NCBI RefSeq assembly: GCF_020982545.1
Contig: NZ_JAJKLK010000001.1
Location: 1,054,001 to 1,118,000 of the forward strand
Direction: 5' to 3'
DNA from: Streptomyces sp. MNU76
GTDB taxonomy: Bacteria > Actinomycetota > Actinomycetes > Streptomycetales > Streptomycetaceae
DNA length: 64,000 nt
Part shown: piece after piece, positions 25,420 through 33,747 of the stretch
How positions within the stretch are numbered: position 1 is the first letter of the stretch
Layout of the letters: every line of letters starts with the position of its first letter
Position numbers and translations under genes: made by a program
Notes under the pieces: model-generated
The model's input: only the letters and a program-made list of their open reading frames with translations
The model's database searches: none
Told to the model about the DNA's origin: nothing

Positions 25420-28400
25420 TCACCAAGGCTTTATGTGCTCGCGGCAGATCAGAACGTGGACGGCTCCCATTCTATCGGTGATGATGTCGCCAAGTCGCGT
25501 GGGAGCATTCACAGTGATCGATTTACTGCTGATCGTGAGATCTTTGGGAACGTCGACAGTATAGTTTGGGAGAGATTTGCCGGGGCCGAATGTTTCGAAT
25601 GGTGAATGATTGGCTCCTGTTTCAATTTGATGCGCAAAGTTGTCATTCAGGCGCTTTCCGTCTTCCACGTAAAACTTCAGCCAAGTGCCAGGTGGTACCG
25701 TCGTGTCCCCGGCGCCGAATTCATAGTACCCATGCCCGGATATCACTTTTGAGTTATCTGTCCTCCCTTGCTGCGTTACGCTCTTCGCCCATTCTGTTCC
25801 TTCTCCGAGGCCATGGCTTGGTTGCGCCCGCCGATCCTGTTCTGGAGGGCAGGGCGACAAGCCATGGGGATCGACCCATACTGTCGGGTTGGATACGTAT
25901 GAGGCCGGATTTGGTGCAGGCGCCAAGCCAAGGGGGTCAGCGGAGAGGTAGCGGGCCGTCTCGGGGTCGTAGTGGCGGAAGTAGTTGTAGTGGAGGCCGG
26001 TTTCGGGGTCGTAGTACTGGCCGGGGAAGCGGAGAGGGGTGTAGGCGGTGCTGTCGGCAGCCCAGGCCGTTGTGCCCCACAGCGTGCTGCGGGTCCGCCA
26101 CGCGATCTCGCCCTCCTCGTCGACGAGTTCGCTTGGCGTGCCCACCAAATCCGTGACGATGGCGAAGAAGCGGGAGTCGATCTCCTCTTGGGGAGCGTCT
26201 GCCGCCGTTATTCGTTCGGTCTGGGTGATGGGGCGCAGGCCCTGGTGGTCCCAGGTGAGGGTGACCGGGTTGGGCAGGGCCGGAGATGTGGTGGTCTGTT
26301 CGCAGAGGGTGGTGCCGTCCCAGGTGAAGACGACGTGCTCGACCACCGTTTCGCCGTCGTCCGCCATGCGGAGTTTGGCCGTACGGCGGCCCAGCGGGTC
26401 ATAGGTGTACCGCCAGCGCGTGCCGTCCGGGGTCGTCACGGACGTCAGGCGGTCCTCGGCATCCCACTCGTACCGCCAGGTGTCCGGTTTGCGGGACAGG
26501 CGGGTCTTCTGGCGGAGGGTGATGCGGCCCAACGCGTCGTGTTCGTAGCGGACGCCTCCCGCGCGGGTGATGCGGGTGCCCGTGTAGGCGCGGAGGCCGG
26601 TGGCCTCCTGCCCGGGGTGGTTCGACGGCCAGGACGCCGAGGTCTGGTTGCCCGCCTCGTCGTAGGCGTATCTCTCCGTCCAGTCGGCCGCGTGAACCGC
26701 TGTCACGCGGCCTGCCGCGTCGAGGTCGAAGCGGCGGGAGCCGGAGAGTCGGTCGTCGATGCCGGTCAGATTGCCGTCGGCGCGGTAGGTGTACGCGCGG
26801 TGTTGGATCGGGCGGCCCGACGTGCCGGTCACCGACTGGGTGGTCAGGCGGCCCAAGGAGTCGAAGGTGTGCGCCAGGGTGACGGTCTCACCGATGCGGC
26901 GGGTCAGCTCGCGGCCGGCCTCGTCGTAGGTGAAGTCGATCGTGTGGCCCGCGGCTGTCATCCCCGTGCGGCGGCCGGTCGCGTCGTACGTCCAGGTCGT
27001 CGTCACGCCGGTCGGTGTCGTGCGGCCTGTTCGGCGGCCCAGATCGTCATACGTGTGCGTCAGTTCGCGGCCGTCGACCCTCTCCGAGCGCACCCGGCCG
27101 AAGCGGTCGCGCAGGATCGTCAGCGTCGTACCGTCCGGGCCCGTCGCCTGGGCGAGCTGGTCCGTCATGTCGTACGCGTATGTCGTGACGTCGCCCGCCG
27201 CGTTCTTGCGGAGCAGCCGGCCCAGGGCGTTGCGCTCGAAGGACACCACCTGGCCGAGTGCGTTCGTGCGGGACGTCAGACGGCCCGCCGCGTCGTGTTC
27301 GTAGGTGAGCGTGCGGTCGTCGAAGTCCGTCTCGGCGATCAGTGAACCTGCCGGGTCGTACTCGTAACTCCAGGTCAGGCCCTGCGGGTTGGTGACCTTC
27401 GTCAGCCGCAGCTCCAGGTCGTACGCGAACTCGTGGCGTACCCCGTCCGGGCCCGTGCGGGCTGTGAGCAGGTCGAAGTGGGTGTACTCGAAGCGGGAGA
27501 CGCCGCCCATCGGGTCGGTGTGGGTGGTGCAGTTGCCCTCGCCGTCGTACGTCCACGACTCCGTGGTGCCGTCGGCGGCCGTGCGGCGGGCGAGGCGGCC
27601 CTCGATCGTCCACTCCAGCCGGGTCACCGCACCTGTCGGGTCCGTGATGGTGACGGGTCTGCCGAAGGGGTCACGTTCGTAGCGGGTGACCGCGCCGAGG
27701 GGGTCGGTGATCTCCAAGGGGAGACCGGCGGGGTCGCAGCGGACGGTCGTCGTGTGGCCGAGGGGGTCGGTGACGGCGGTCAGGCGGCCCGCGTCGTCGT
27801 AGGTGAAGCGGGTGGTGAGGCCTGTGGGGGCGGTCACCGAGGTGCGGTTGCCGCGTTCGTCGTACGTCTGGCGGGTCACCGTGCCGTCCGGGTTGACCAC
27901 CCGTGTCGGCAGGCCGAGGTCGTTGTACTCGGCTCTCGCCTCGCGGCCGTCCGGGCGTGTGACGACCGTGGGGTTGCCGGACTCGTCGTAGCGGAACGTG
28001 GTCGTGTGGCCCAGGGGGTCGGTCAGGGACAGCAGGCGGTTGTAGCGGTCCCGTTCGTAGCTGGTGACCGCGCCCAAGGGGTCGATGTCGGCGACCACCT
28101 GCCACGCCTCGTTGATGAGGAAGCGGCGGGTGTGGCCCTCGCCGGTCGTGGTGGTCGTCACGCGCAGGCCCGTGTCGGGGTCCGTGTCGTCGTACGAGAC
28201 GCGCAGGGTCATGTGGCCGTCCGTGCCGCCCTCGGCGACACAGCGGTCCTGGTCGTCGTACTCGTACGAGTAGGCGCAGCCGTTGGTGTCGGTCCAGGAG
28301 GTGACGCGGCCGGCCTCGTCGTAGGTGAAGCGGAGGGGGAGGCCGGAGGAGTTGACGACCTCGGTGAGGTTGCCGTCCGTGTAGCCGTAGCGCTTCAGTT

Positions 28401-30192
28401 CCTGGTTGGTCGTGGCCAGGTGGAGGGCCGTGACCCGGCCGGCCTCCGTGGTCACGCGTACGTCGTATCCGGCGCTGGAGACGATGCCGAGCGGGGTGCC
28501 TTCGGTGTCGTACTCGAAGGTGAGCCAGTTGCCGTTGCGGTCGTCGATCTGTTCGAGGACGGCCAGATCGTCCCGGCGGTCGGTGAAGTGCCAGGTGCGG
28601 CGCGTACCGGGGTCGGTGACCGTGTAGCCGCCGTCCTCGCGGGCCAGGGGCCAGCGGGGCCGTGGCTCGGGAGGGTCGGGGCGCCCGGCGCGGGTGGGGA
28701 TAGGCGGGAGCAGGCCGTCCTCGGTGACGAAGATGACGCCCTCGGAGTCGATCTCCAGGCGTTGGTCGACGGTGGAGGACCAGGACGGGCCGAACCACTT
28801 GCCCAGGTGGTAGCCCGACTCGACGCGGCGTCTGAACACCAGGGGCAGGGCACCGGGCAGCGTCACGTCTGTTTGGGGGAGGTACATCCGGCCGGTGGCG
28901 AAGTCGATCGGGTCGGAGCCCCGCGACTCCACCGCTTCGGGCTGACGCGAGTCCCGGCCGGGAGCGTCGCTGACCCTCTCTCGCGCCGGCAAGTCCGGTT
29001 TCCTGCCCGCCTCGGCCGCGTCCTCAAGGCCGTGTTTGAGCGCGCCTTTGATGCCGCCTGTCGCCGCCCCGCGCGCGGCCCCCGCGCCCTTGGTGCCGAG
29101 CAGGTCGAGGACGACGCGGCCCCCGAATTCGGACGGGTCCTTCTTGGCGGACTGCCAGGCGTCCTTGAGGGCCCGGTCGGGGTGGGCGACCGTCGACGTG
29201 AGCCCCGCGAGCGTCATGTTGACGTTCTGGTAGTACTCGGCGGGGTGGGCGATGTTGTACGGGTCGAGGGCGTTCATGCTGCGGCCGAAGGTGATGATGC
29301 CCGCGCCGCCCTTGACGACGCCTCCGACGACATGGGTGAGTTCCACGGCCGATGACGCACCCTGGTCGGCGAAGTTGGCGGCGAGTTTGAGGGCGGGCGG
29401 TAGTTCGGCGGGGGCGTGCTCCAGGGCGGCCTTGACCGAGGTGGTGGCGGTGCGGGCTGCCTCGTTGCGCTGGCGGCGGGCCTCCTTGAGGAGTTCGTGG
29501 GCGCGGGTGATGTCCGCTTTGCCGGGGTCGCTGAACTCGGCCGGTTTGGGGCCGGGGTCCTCACCGGCCTTCACCTTGGCGTTGTAGGCGTCGACCTTGG
29601 TGTTGTACGCCTCCACGGCCGCCTGGGACGCTTTCATGCCCGCCTTGTAGGCGTCGATGGCGTCCTGGGCCTGGCCCTGGGCCCACTTGACCGTGTCCGC
29701 GTACGAGTCGAGCGCCTTGGCGGCCTGGTCGCAGGCGTCCGCCGCACGCATCCACTTCTTGGGCTGCATGGCGAACTTCTCGCGGAAGGTGTCGGCGGCC
29801 TGGCCCTTCCAGTGGGAGGAGTCCAGCTTGCGCATGCCGTCGCCGACCTTGTCGAAGGCCGTGTGGAAGTCCTTGAGGTGCTTGGCGCTCTCCTGGATAC
29901 GGCCGACATTGCCGTGGACCAGTTCGTTGGCCTGCTCGGTCTCCCCGAGTTGCTGCTCGCCGGGGGTGGCGCCCAGGGCGGACGCGGCGCCGTCGCCCCA
30001 GTCCTCCACCTTGTCCGCGACGCCCCGGAGGCCCATGTCCTCCAGACGCTCACCGGCGTAGTCGGTGCCCGCGTCGATGCCTTCGCCGAGGAGCTTCTTG
30101 CCGTCGTCGTACACCTCTTCGGCCTTGCCGACGACCGTGTTGGCGGCGCCCTTGAGCTTGTCTTCCACGCCGTCCGGGATCCAGCCGCCCAT
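25420..30192 (-). CDS. Rhs/YD-repeat polymorphic toxin with WXG-like N-terminus
   Basis: 1,590 residues from ATG 30192, which overlaps the upstream stop (TGATG). The N-terminal ~200 residues include a WXG100-like helical hairpin (SSHWKGQAADTFREKF), suggesting ESX/type VII-like export. A DUF6531 block (DPIDFATGRMYLPQTDV) starts near 425, then about 20 YD repeats (for example RYERDPFGRPVTITDPTGAV), and the Rhs core end YRHYDPET-type region near 1410 (NYFRHYDPETARYLSADPLG). The last ~145 residues (VISGHGYYEFGAGDTTVPPG, ITVNAPTRLGDIITDR) resemble the putative adhesin/Stv-type tip rather than a known nuclease. GC falls clearly in this tip. Confidence 0.88.
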   Translation of the reverse strand: MGGWIPDGVEDKLKGAANTVVGKAEEVYDDGKKLLGEGIDAGTDYAGERLEDMGLRGVADKVEDWGDGAASALGATPGEQQLGETEQANELVHGNVGRIQESAKHLKDFHTAFDKVGDGMRKLDSSHWKGQAADTFREKFAMQPKKWMRAADACDQAAKALDSYADTVKWAQGQAQDAIDAYKAGMKASQAAVEAYNTKVDAYNAKVKAGEDPGPKPAEFSDPGKADITRAHELLKEARRQRNEAARTATTSVKAALEHAPAELPPALKLAANFADQGASSAVELTHVVGGVVKGGAGIITFGRSMNALDPYNIAHPAEYYQNVNMTLAGLTSTVAHPDRALKDAWQSAKKDPSEFGGRVVLDLLGTKGAGAARGAATGGIKGALKHGLEDAAEAGRKPDLPARERVSDAPGRDSRQPEAVESRGSDPIDFATGRMYLPQTDVTLPGALPLVFRRRVESGYHLGKWFGPSWSSTVDQRLEIDSEGVIFVTEDGLLPPIPTRAGRPDPPEPRPRWPLAREDGGYTVTDPGTRRTWHFTDRRDDLAVLEQIDDRNGNWLTFEYDTEGTPLGIVSSAGYDVRVTTEAGRVTALHLATTNQELKRYGYTDGNLTEVVNSSGLPLRFTYDEAGRVTSWTDTNGCAYSYEYDDQDRCVAEGGTDGHMTLRVSYDDTDPDTGLRVTTTTTGEGHTRRFLINEAWQVVADIDPLGAVTSYERDRYNRLLSLTDPLGHTTTFRYDESGNPTVVTRPDGREARAEYNDLGLPTRVVNPDGTVTRQTYDERGNRTSVTAPTGLTTRFTYDDAGRLTAVTDPLGHTTTVRCDPAGLPLEITDPLGAVTRYERDPFGRPVTITDPTGAVTRLEWTIEGRLARRTAADGTTESWTYDGEGNCTTHTDPMGGVSRFEYTHFDLLTARTGPDGVRHEFAYDLELRLTKVTNPQGLTWSYEYDPAGSLIAETDFDDRTLTYEHDAAGRLTSRTNALGQVVSFERNALGRLLRKNAAGDVTTYAYDMTDQLAQATGPDGTTLTILRDRFGRVRSERVDGRELTHTYDDLGRRTGRTTPTGVTTTWTYDATGRRTGMTAAGHTIDFTYDEAGRELTRRIGETVTLAHTFDSLGRLTTQSVTGTSGRPIQHRAYTYRADGNLTGIDDRLSGSRRFDLDAAGRVTAVHAADWTERYAYDEAGNQTSASWPSNHPGQEATGLRAYTGTRITRAGGVRYEHDALGRITLRQKTRLSRKPDTWRYEWDAEDRLTSVTTPDGTRWRYTYDPLGRRTAKLRMADDGETVVEHVVFTWDGTTLCEQTTTSPALPNPVTLTWDHQGLRPITQTERITAADAPQEEIDSRFFAIVTDLVGTPSELVDEEGEIAWRTRSTLWGTTAWAADSTAYTPLRFPGQYYDPETGLHYNYFRHYDPETARYLSADPLGLAPAPNPASYVSNPTVWVDPHGLSPCPPEQDRRAQPSHGLGEGTEWAKSVTQQGRTDNSKVISGHGYYEFGAGDTTVPPGTWLKFYVEDGKRLNDNFAHQIETGANHSPFETFGPGKSLPNYTVDVPKDLTISSKSITVNAPTRLGDIITDRMGAVHVLICREHIKPW

Positions 30193-30878
30193 CAGCTGCC
30201 GCCGCCGCTCTGCTGCTGTCCCTCGGCCTGGGCCGCCTGCTCGCGTTCCTCGCGCGAGGGGCCGTACTGCTGGTCCAGCCACGCCTCGTACTGCTGGTCG
30301 GTCATGCCCATCGACTCCTGCGGGTCGACCGGCCCGTTCTGGAGGACGGGGGACGTCAGCACGTCACGCTGTGCGTCGTTCCAGGCCTGGTCGGTGTTCT
30401 CCTGGGCCCGCTCCCAGGACTCCGCGCTCCAGTCGGAGGTGGCGAACATGTGGTTGTCGCCGATCTCGCCCCAGGACATCCGGGTGACCTGGTCCTCGGT
30501 GAGGTGCGGGTTGCCCATCACGGAGTTCGCCGCGATCTTGAAGGTGCCGTCGATGTACTGCTCGGTCTCGTGGAACGTCCCCGCAGCCAGACCCACCGCG
30601 TCCGCGAAGTTGCTGCCCTCCAGGATCAGCGCACGGACTCCCCACTCCCAGCGCTCGCAGAAGGTGTCGAGCGCCGACGTCAGTCCGCCGTGCCCCAACT
30701 CCAGACCGGACAGGGCCAGGTCCGAGAAGCCGCGGCCCACACTCGCCTCGCCGACCATGCCGAGTTCACGGAGCTCCGACATGGCCAGGTTGATGCCCTC
30801 GGTGATCAGGGCCAGGCCTTCCACCTGAAGGTCCTTGCCCTCACCGCCGTCGCCCCCGCCACCGCCGCCGTCGTTCAT
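30192..30878 (-). CDS. WXG100-like helical protein, Rhs partner
   Basis: 228 residues from ATG 30878, whose start overlaps the upstream stop (ATGA). A glycine-rich N-terminus is followed by a mostly helical protein with TFCERWEWGVRALI, close to a WXG turn, and a charged Gln/Glu-rich C-terminus (QQYEAWLDQQYGPSREEREQ). It probably forms the second WXG-type helical hairpin needed for export or chaperoning of the Rhs toxin encoded directly after it. No recognised family name beyond that. Confidence 0.65.
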   Translation of the reverse strand: MNDGGGGGGDGGEGKDLQVEGLALITEGINLAMSELRELGMVGEASVGRGFSDLALSGLELGHGGLTSALDTFCERWEWGVRALILEGSNFADAVGLAAGTFHETEQYIDGTFKIAANSVMGNPHLTEDQVTRMSWGEIGDNHMFATSDWSAESWERAQENTDQAWNDAQRDVLTSPVLQNGPVDPQESMGMTDQQYEAWLDQQYGPSREEREQAAQAEGQQQSGGGS

Positions 30879-31501
30879 CGAGTCAACTTCCCGTTCGGGG
30901 CGATCCTGTTCAAGTGGTTCGTGTCTGTGTCTGTGTCTGTGTCTGCGTCTGTGGCTGCGCCTGCGTCCAGCGCCGCCGCGTCCGGCACGATCCCCATGAC
31001 CGGCGGGAACAGTGCCCCCTGACCCTCGCTGCCGACGTCCAGCGCCACCCCGTACGGCACCGGCATCGCCGGGATCGCCACGTCCAGCAGTCGGGCGCCC
31101 AGCACACGGTCGTACTCCCACGCCCGTGTTCCTTCGCCCCTTGCGAAGGCGAATCGGGCCAGGGAGGGCTCGTCCGAGAAGGCGTAGATCCAGCGGATAC
31201 CGCCGAACTCCCCGGTGAGCGGGTCGCCGTCATCCGACAGGGGCACGAGCACCGCCGTACGCCGGAACTCGCCGAGCAGGGCGGCGGCTTCGCGTCGGCG
31301 GTGGGCGAGTGCGGCGTCATCCGCCGCAGGGGAGAGGGTGTCGCCGCCTTTCGGGGACGGGGTCCGCTCTTCGGGCGGGGCCGACGGGCGTTCGGAAGCG
31401 GGACCGTTCGGCTTGGCCGGCTCGGCCCCTTCCACGTAGTCGAAGATCCTGGATCGGCGTAGACCGCCCGCCGCTCCGAAGCCACCCCCGTGATCAGACA
31501 T
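30875..31501 (-). CDS. SseB-domain protein at the head of the Rhs operon
   Basis: 208 residues. A proline-rich N-terminus leads to an SseB-like fold: AALLGEFRRTAVLVPLSDDG, GIRWIYAFSDEPSLARFAF, then LLDVAIPAMPVPYGVALDVG. SseB-domain proteins commonly head WXG/Rhs operons in Streptomyces; the role is unknown. ATG 31501 is chosen over 31513 by its typical MSDHGGGFG start. Near the C-terminus eight hexanucleotide repeats (30921-30968) encode an Asp-Thr run, a length-variable tract. Confidence 0.75.
   Translation of the reverse strand: MSDHGGGFGAAGGLRRSRIFDYVEGAEPAKPNGPASERPSAPPEERTPSPKGGDTLSPAADDAALAHRRREAAALLGEFRRTAVLVPLSDDGDPLTGEFGGIRWIYAFSDEPSLARFAFARGEGTRAWEYDRVLGARLLDVAIPAMPVPYGVALDVGSEGQGALFPPVMGIVPDAAALDAGAATDADTDTDTDTNHLNRIAPNGKLTR
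30921..30968. repeat. Eight 6-bp repeats (GTGTCT-like) inside the SseB gene
   Basis: Four perfect GTGTCT units are followed by four diverged ones (GCGTCT, GTGGCT, GCGCCT, GCGTCC). Read on the minus strand they encode alternating Asp/Thr and Ala residues. The six-base unit keeps the frame, so copy-number change alters protein length only. Confidence 0.7.
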
Positions 31502-31739
31502 GCGTGCGATCATCGCATCGGCGTGTGGCGTGCTGCAACGCCAAAGCCTTTGCTGCAGAGATGTGTCGCTGGCACCCGGTGCGGTCGGCGCGCTGCACGT
31601 CTTCGGCTCCGGACGACGCCCTGGCCGTGGCGACGCGACTGTCGGTCGCCCTGCACCGGACCGGTGACTACCTCTCCGCCTGGGAGACCGCCCGAAGCGA
31701 TGCGGACCTCGGACAGCGACCCTTCACGGTCACGAGCCG

Positions 31740-31880
31740 GCAACTGCGCCCCGGTGCCCGGGCGAGGGTGAGCGTCGCGTTGACCGGGGTCGCGCATGGG
31801 TGGCCCCAGTCGTGCAGGCGGTGCGAGACGTGTCGGCGGTCGAGGCGGTGGGCGAGGAGAACCCCGTGTGAGCCGTTCGC
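31740..31880 (-). pseudogene. Relic of an RsbW-type ATP-binding protein gene
   Basis: The minus strand reads SHRLHDWGHPCATPVNATLTL, close to SHRLDDWGHSYTTHVNETLT in the intact gene at 20313-20903, and the DNA (GGTGGCCCCAGTCGT then CAGGCGGTG) is near identical over short stretches. The N, G1 and G2 ATP-binding boxes do not follow in any frame. This is a decayed duplicate or a relic of the same family. Confidence 0.65.
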
Positions 31881-31929
31881 CACCGAGCACGCCGCGGGTC
31901 CCGGTGGCTGCACCTTGGCCCGCTCATGG

Positions 31930-32046
31930 CTACCGCTGACCGGCCGACTGCCCTGGCGGGCGTGGGTCCTGCTGGCCGACGCGCACGAGCGGGGGGTGCT
32001 GCGCCAGGTCGGCCCTGTCTACCAGTTCCGCCACGATCTGCTGTAA
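31930..32046 (+). pseudogene. 3' scrap of a STAND/NACHT-type regulator
   Basis: The plus frame ends ...GRLPWRAWVLLADAHERGVL and RQVGPVYQFRHDLL, then TAA. That is how many large actinobacterial NACHT/XRE NTPases end (VLRQxGxVYQFRH). Nothing recognisable of the NTPase lies upstream in this frame. It is a leftover from a deleted gene. Confidence 0.45.
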
Positions 32047-32384
32047 CGGAAGCTCGCGGAGGGCGGCGAGGACGGGGACCGGAGCAGCCGCTCACGGTCG
32101 TGACGCACTCAGGGATCAGCTGTTGCTCTCGATGATGCTGGTATCGGCCTCGCTGCCGTGCGCGACGGCGTTGCCGCTGTTCTCCACCCGCAGTGGGCCG
32201 CGACCATGTGCACGTCCCCGTCGCTGGATCCCCGTCCGTGCCTTGGCCCCACGGGTGGCGCGCGCGTCGCCGGATTCGGTCACCTGGGCCCCGGGATCGT
32301 CGCCTGCGAGGCCGGTGACCACGGCCCAGCGGTGGCTGCGCGGAGGCCCGGCGTCCGGAGGTTCTCGCGGCCTACGATCGGGAC

Positions 32385-32516
32385 ATGACGGTCATCCCTC
32401 CCGTACGGTCGTCGGGCCGGCGGACACCTCTCGGCCGGATGCCGAGGCTCGTCCTCGGCCTGGTCGTCCTCACCCTCCTGGTCGGGGCGGTCTTCGCCGT
32501 CGGCATCCCCGGGTGA
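32385..32516 (+). CDS. Possible 43-residue membrane peptide
   Basis: ATG 32385 opens a short frame with a basic N-terminus (MTVIPPVRSSGRRTPLGRM) and a single hydrophobic segment LVLGLVVLTLLVGAVFAVGIP, then TGA. No clear ribosome site is seen, so it may not be expressed. The surrounding 32047-32946 otherwise shows no gene I can support. Confidence 0.3.
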   Translation: MTVIPPVRSSGRRTPLGRMPRLVLGLVVLTLLVGAVFAVGIPG

Positions 32517-32946
32517 CGGCGTACCTCCAGGAGATGGCGTGCACCAGGAGTATGCTCCGGCAGCCTCGCGGTTACCGTCTTCAACGGAACGGCTTCCGGA
32601 GAAGGCCGTTCAGCTGTAGTCGATGCCGGAGACCGCCTTGCCGCCCTTTCCGATGGCAGTGCTCGGGCCCGTGGCCGGAGCCCCGTGCAGCCGCTCGCGA
32701 CGGTCGGCCCCGTGACCTGCCGCCGTGCGTCCGCGACCAACGTTCCCGTGGGGGCTCGAGCAGGTCGACAGGGGTGGAGTGCCCCCTCCGCCCGTGGCCG
32801 GCGGTCGGTGAAAGGCGTGTAGGGCATATGGGGCATGGGGGTACGGTGGAGGGCGTGGTGAAGGCGGGTGTCCACCTCGGCGAGGGGACGGAGGGCTTCG
32901 GCGGGTGAGGGTGATGGTCTGCGGTGGGGGAGCGGCCGTGCTCGGC

Positions 32947-33345
32947 TCAGAGCTTCACGACGACGACGCGGTCGGCGCACAGCTTGCGCATGTCGTCCTC
33001 GTCCGAGGTGAACACGGTGACCGGGCCGGGCTGCCGCAGGGCGACGGCGGCGAGGGCCGCGTCGATGGCGTACTTGTGGCCGTGCAGACCGGTCTCCTTG
33101 AGGAGGCTGGTGGCCTCTTTGGCGATCTCCTCCGTCACCGGATCGACACGGATCTTGGAGAGAGCCCAGTGCCACTTGGGGTGCGAGCGGGTGGGGTCGT
33201 AAGCCTCGATGAGCGTCATCGAGGTGGTGACGACCGGGATGCCGGCATCGTCGGCGTGCCTCAGGTAGGCGCCCATGCGACGCTCCCCGCGCACCCACCG
33301 CGAAAGTCCTTCGCTGTCGAGTACGTAGACCCGGTTTCCGGTCAT
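32947..33345 (-). CDS. PIN-domain toxin (VapC-like)
   Basis: 132 residues. PIN-fold acidic residues are visible: D10 in RVYVLDSEGLSRW, E46 in TSMTLIEAYDP, D92 in KYAIDAALAAVAL and the C-terminal TVFTSDEDDMRKL. These form the metal site of an RNase. The start overlaps the stop of the upstream antitoxin gene (ATGA). It is a likely toxin that cleaves RNA and inhibits growth when released. Confidence 0.85.
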   Translation of the reverse strand: MTGNRVYVLDSEGLSRWVRGERRMGAYLRHADDAGIPVVTTSMTLIEAYDPTRSHPKWHWALSKIRVDPVTEEIAKEATSLLKETGLHGHKYAIDAALAAVALRQPGPVTVFTSDEDDMRKLCADRVVVVKL

Positions 33346-33638
33346 GCGGCATCTCGCTTGTGCTTGTGCGGCTGCTCACGTACCTCGCGGGCACCGGTCC
33401 GCTCGGCGTGCTGCCGCTCCAGGTCGCGATGCTCGGCCTCGACCTCGGCCAGTTCCGCCTCGGTGATCTCCCCGTACTCGGACTCCCACCACTGCACCGC
33501 CTCGTGCAGTCGCTCCCGCTCTCGCTGGCGCTCTATGGCGTGCGTGACATAGCGGCTGAACCCGCCGGGGCCGACCTCGGCCCGGATGGCCTCGGCGAGC
33601 TCCTCGGGAAGCGTCACGGTGTACTTCTTGGTTGCCAT
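33342..33638 (-). CDS. Ribbon-helix-helix type antitoxin
   Basis: 98 residues from ATG 33638 (ATG 33650 is also possible). The N-terminus KKYTVTLPEELAEAIRAEVG followed by GGFSRYVTHAIERQ has the ribbon-helix-helix pattern of VapB/CopG-like antitoxins. The C-terminal half is a charged helix that would wrap the PIN toxin. It overlaps the toxin start. A 12-bp direct repeat (CCATACCG twice) covers its start and may be the autoregulatory operator. Confidence 0.8.
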   Translation of the reverse strand: MATKKYTVTLPEELAEAIRAEVGPGGFSRYVTHAIERQRERERLHEAVQWWESEYGEITEAELAEVEAEHRDLERQHAERTGAREVREQPHKHKRDAA

Positions 33639-33654
33639 ACCGTTGACCATACCG
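33635..33654. promoter_or_regulatory. Direct repeat at the toxin-antitoxin start, possible operator
   Basis: CCATACCG occurs at 33635-33642 and 33647-33654, a 12-base period on one face of the helix. Position over the antitoxin start and 93-110 bp before pglY suits autoregulation by the ribbon-helix-helix protein and possible influence on pglY. Confidence 0.45.
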
Positions 33655-33747
33655 AGAGCCTGATCGGGCAGCCAGCCAGCGACAGACATCCCGCACGATC
33701 GAGTACAAGCGGCGGCGGAAGCCGCCAGATGGAGAGCGTGACCGGTA

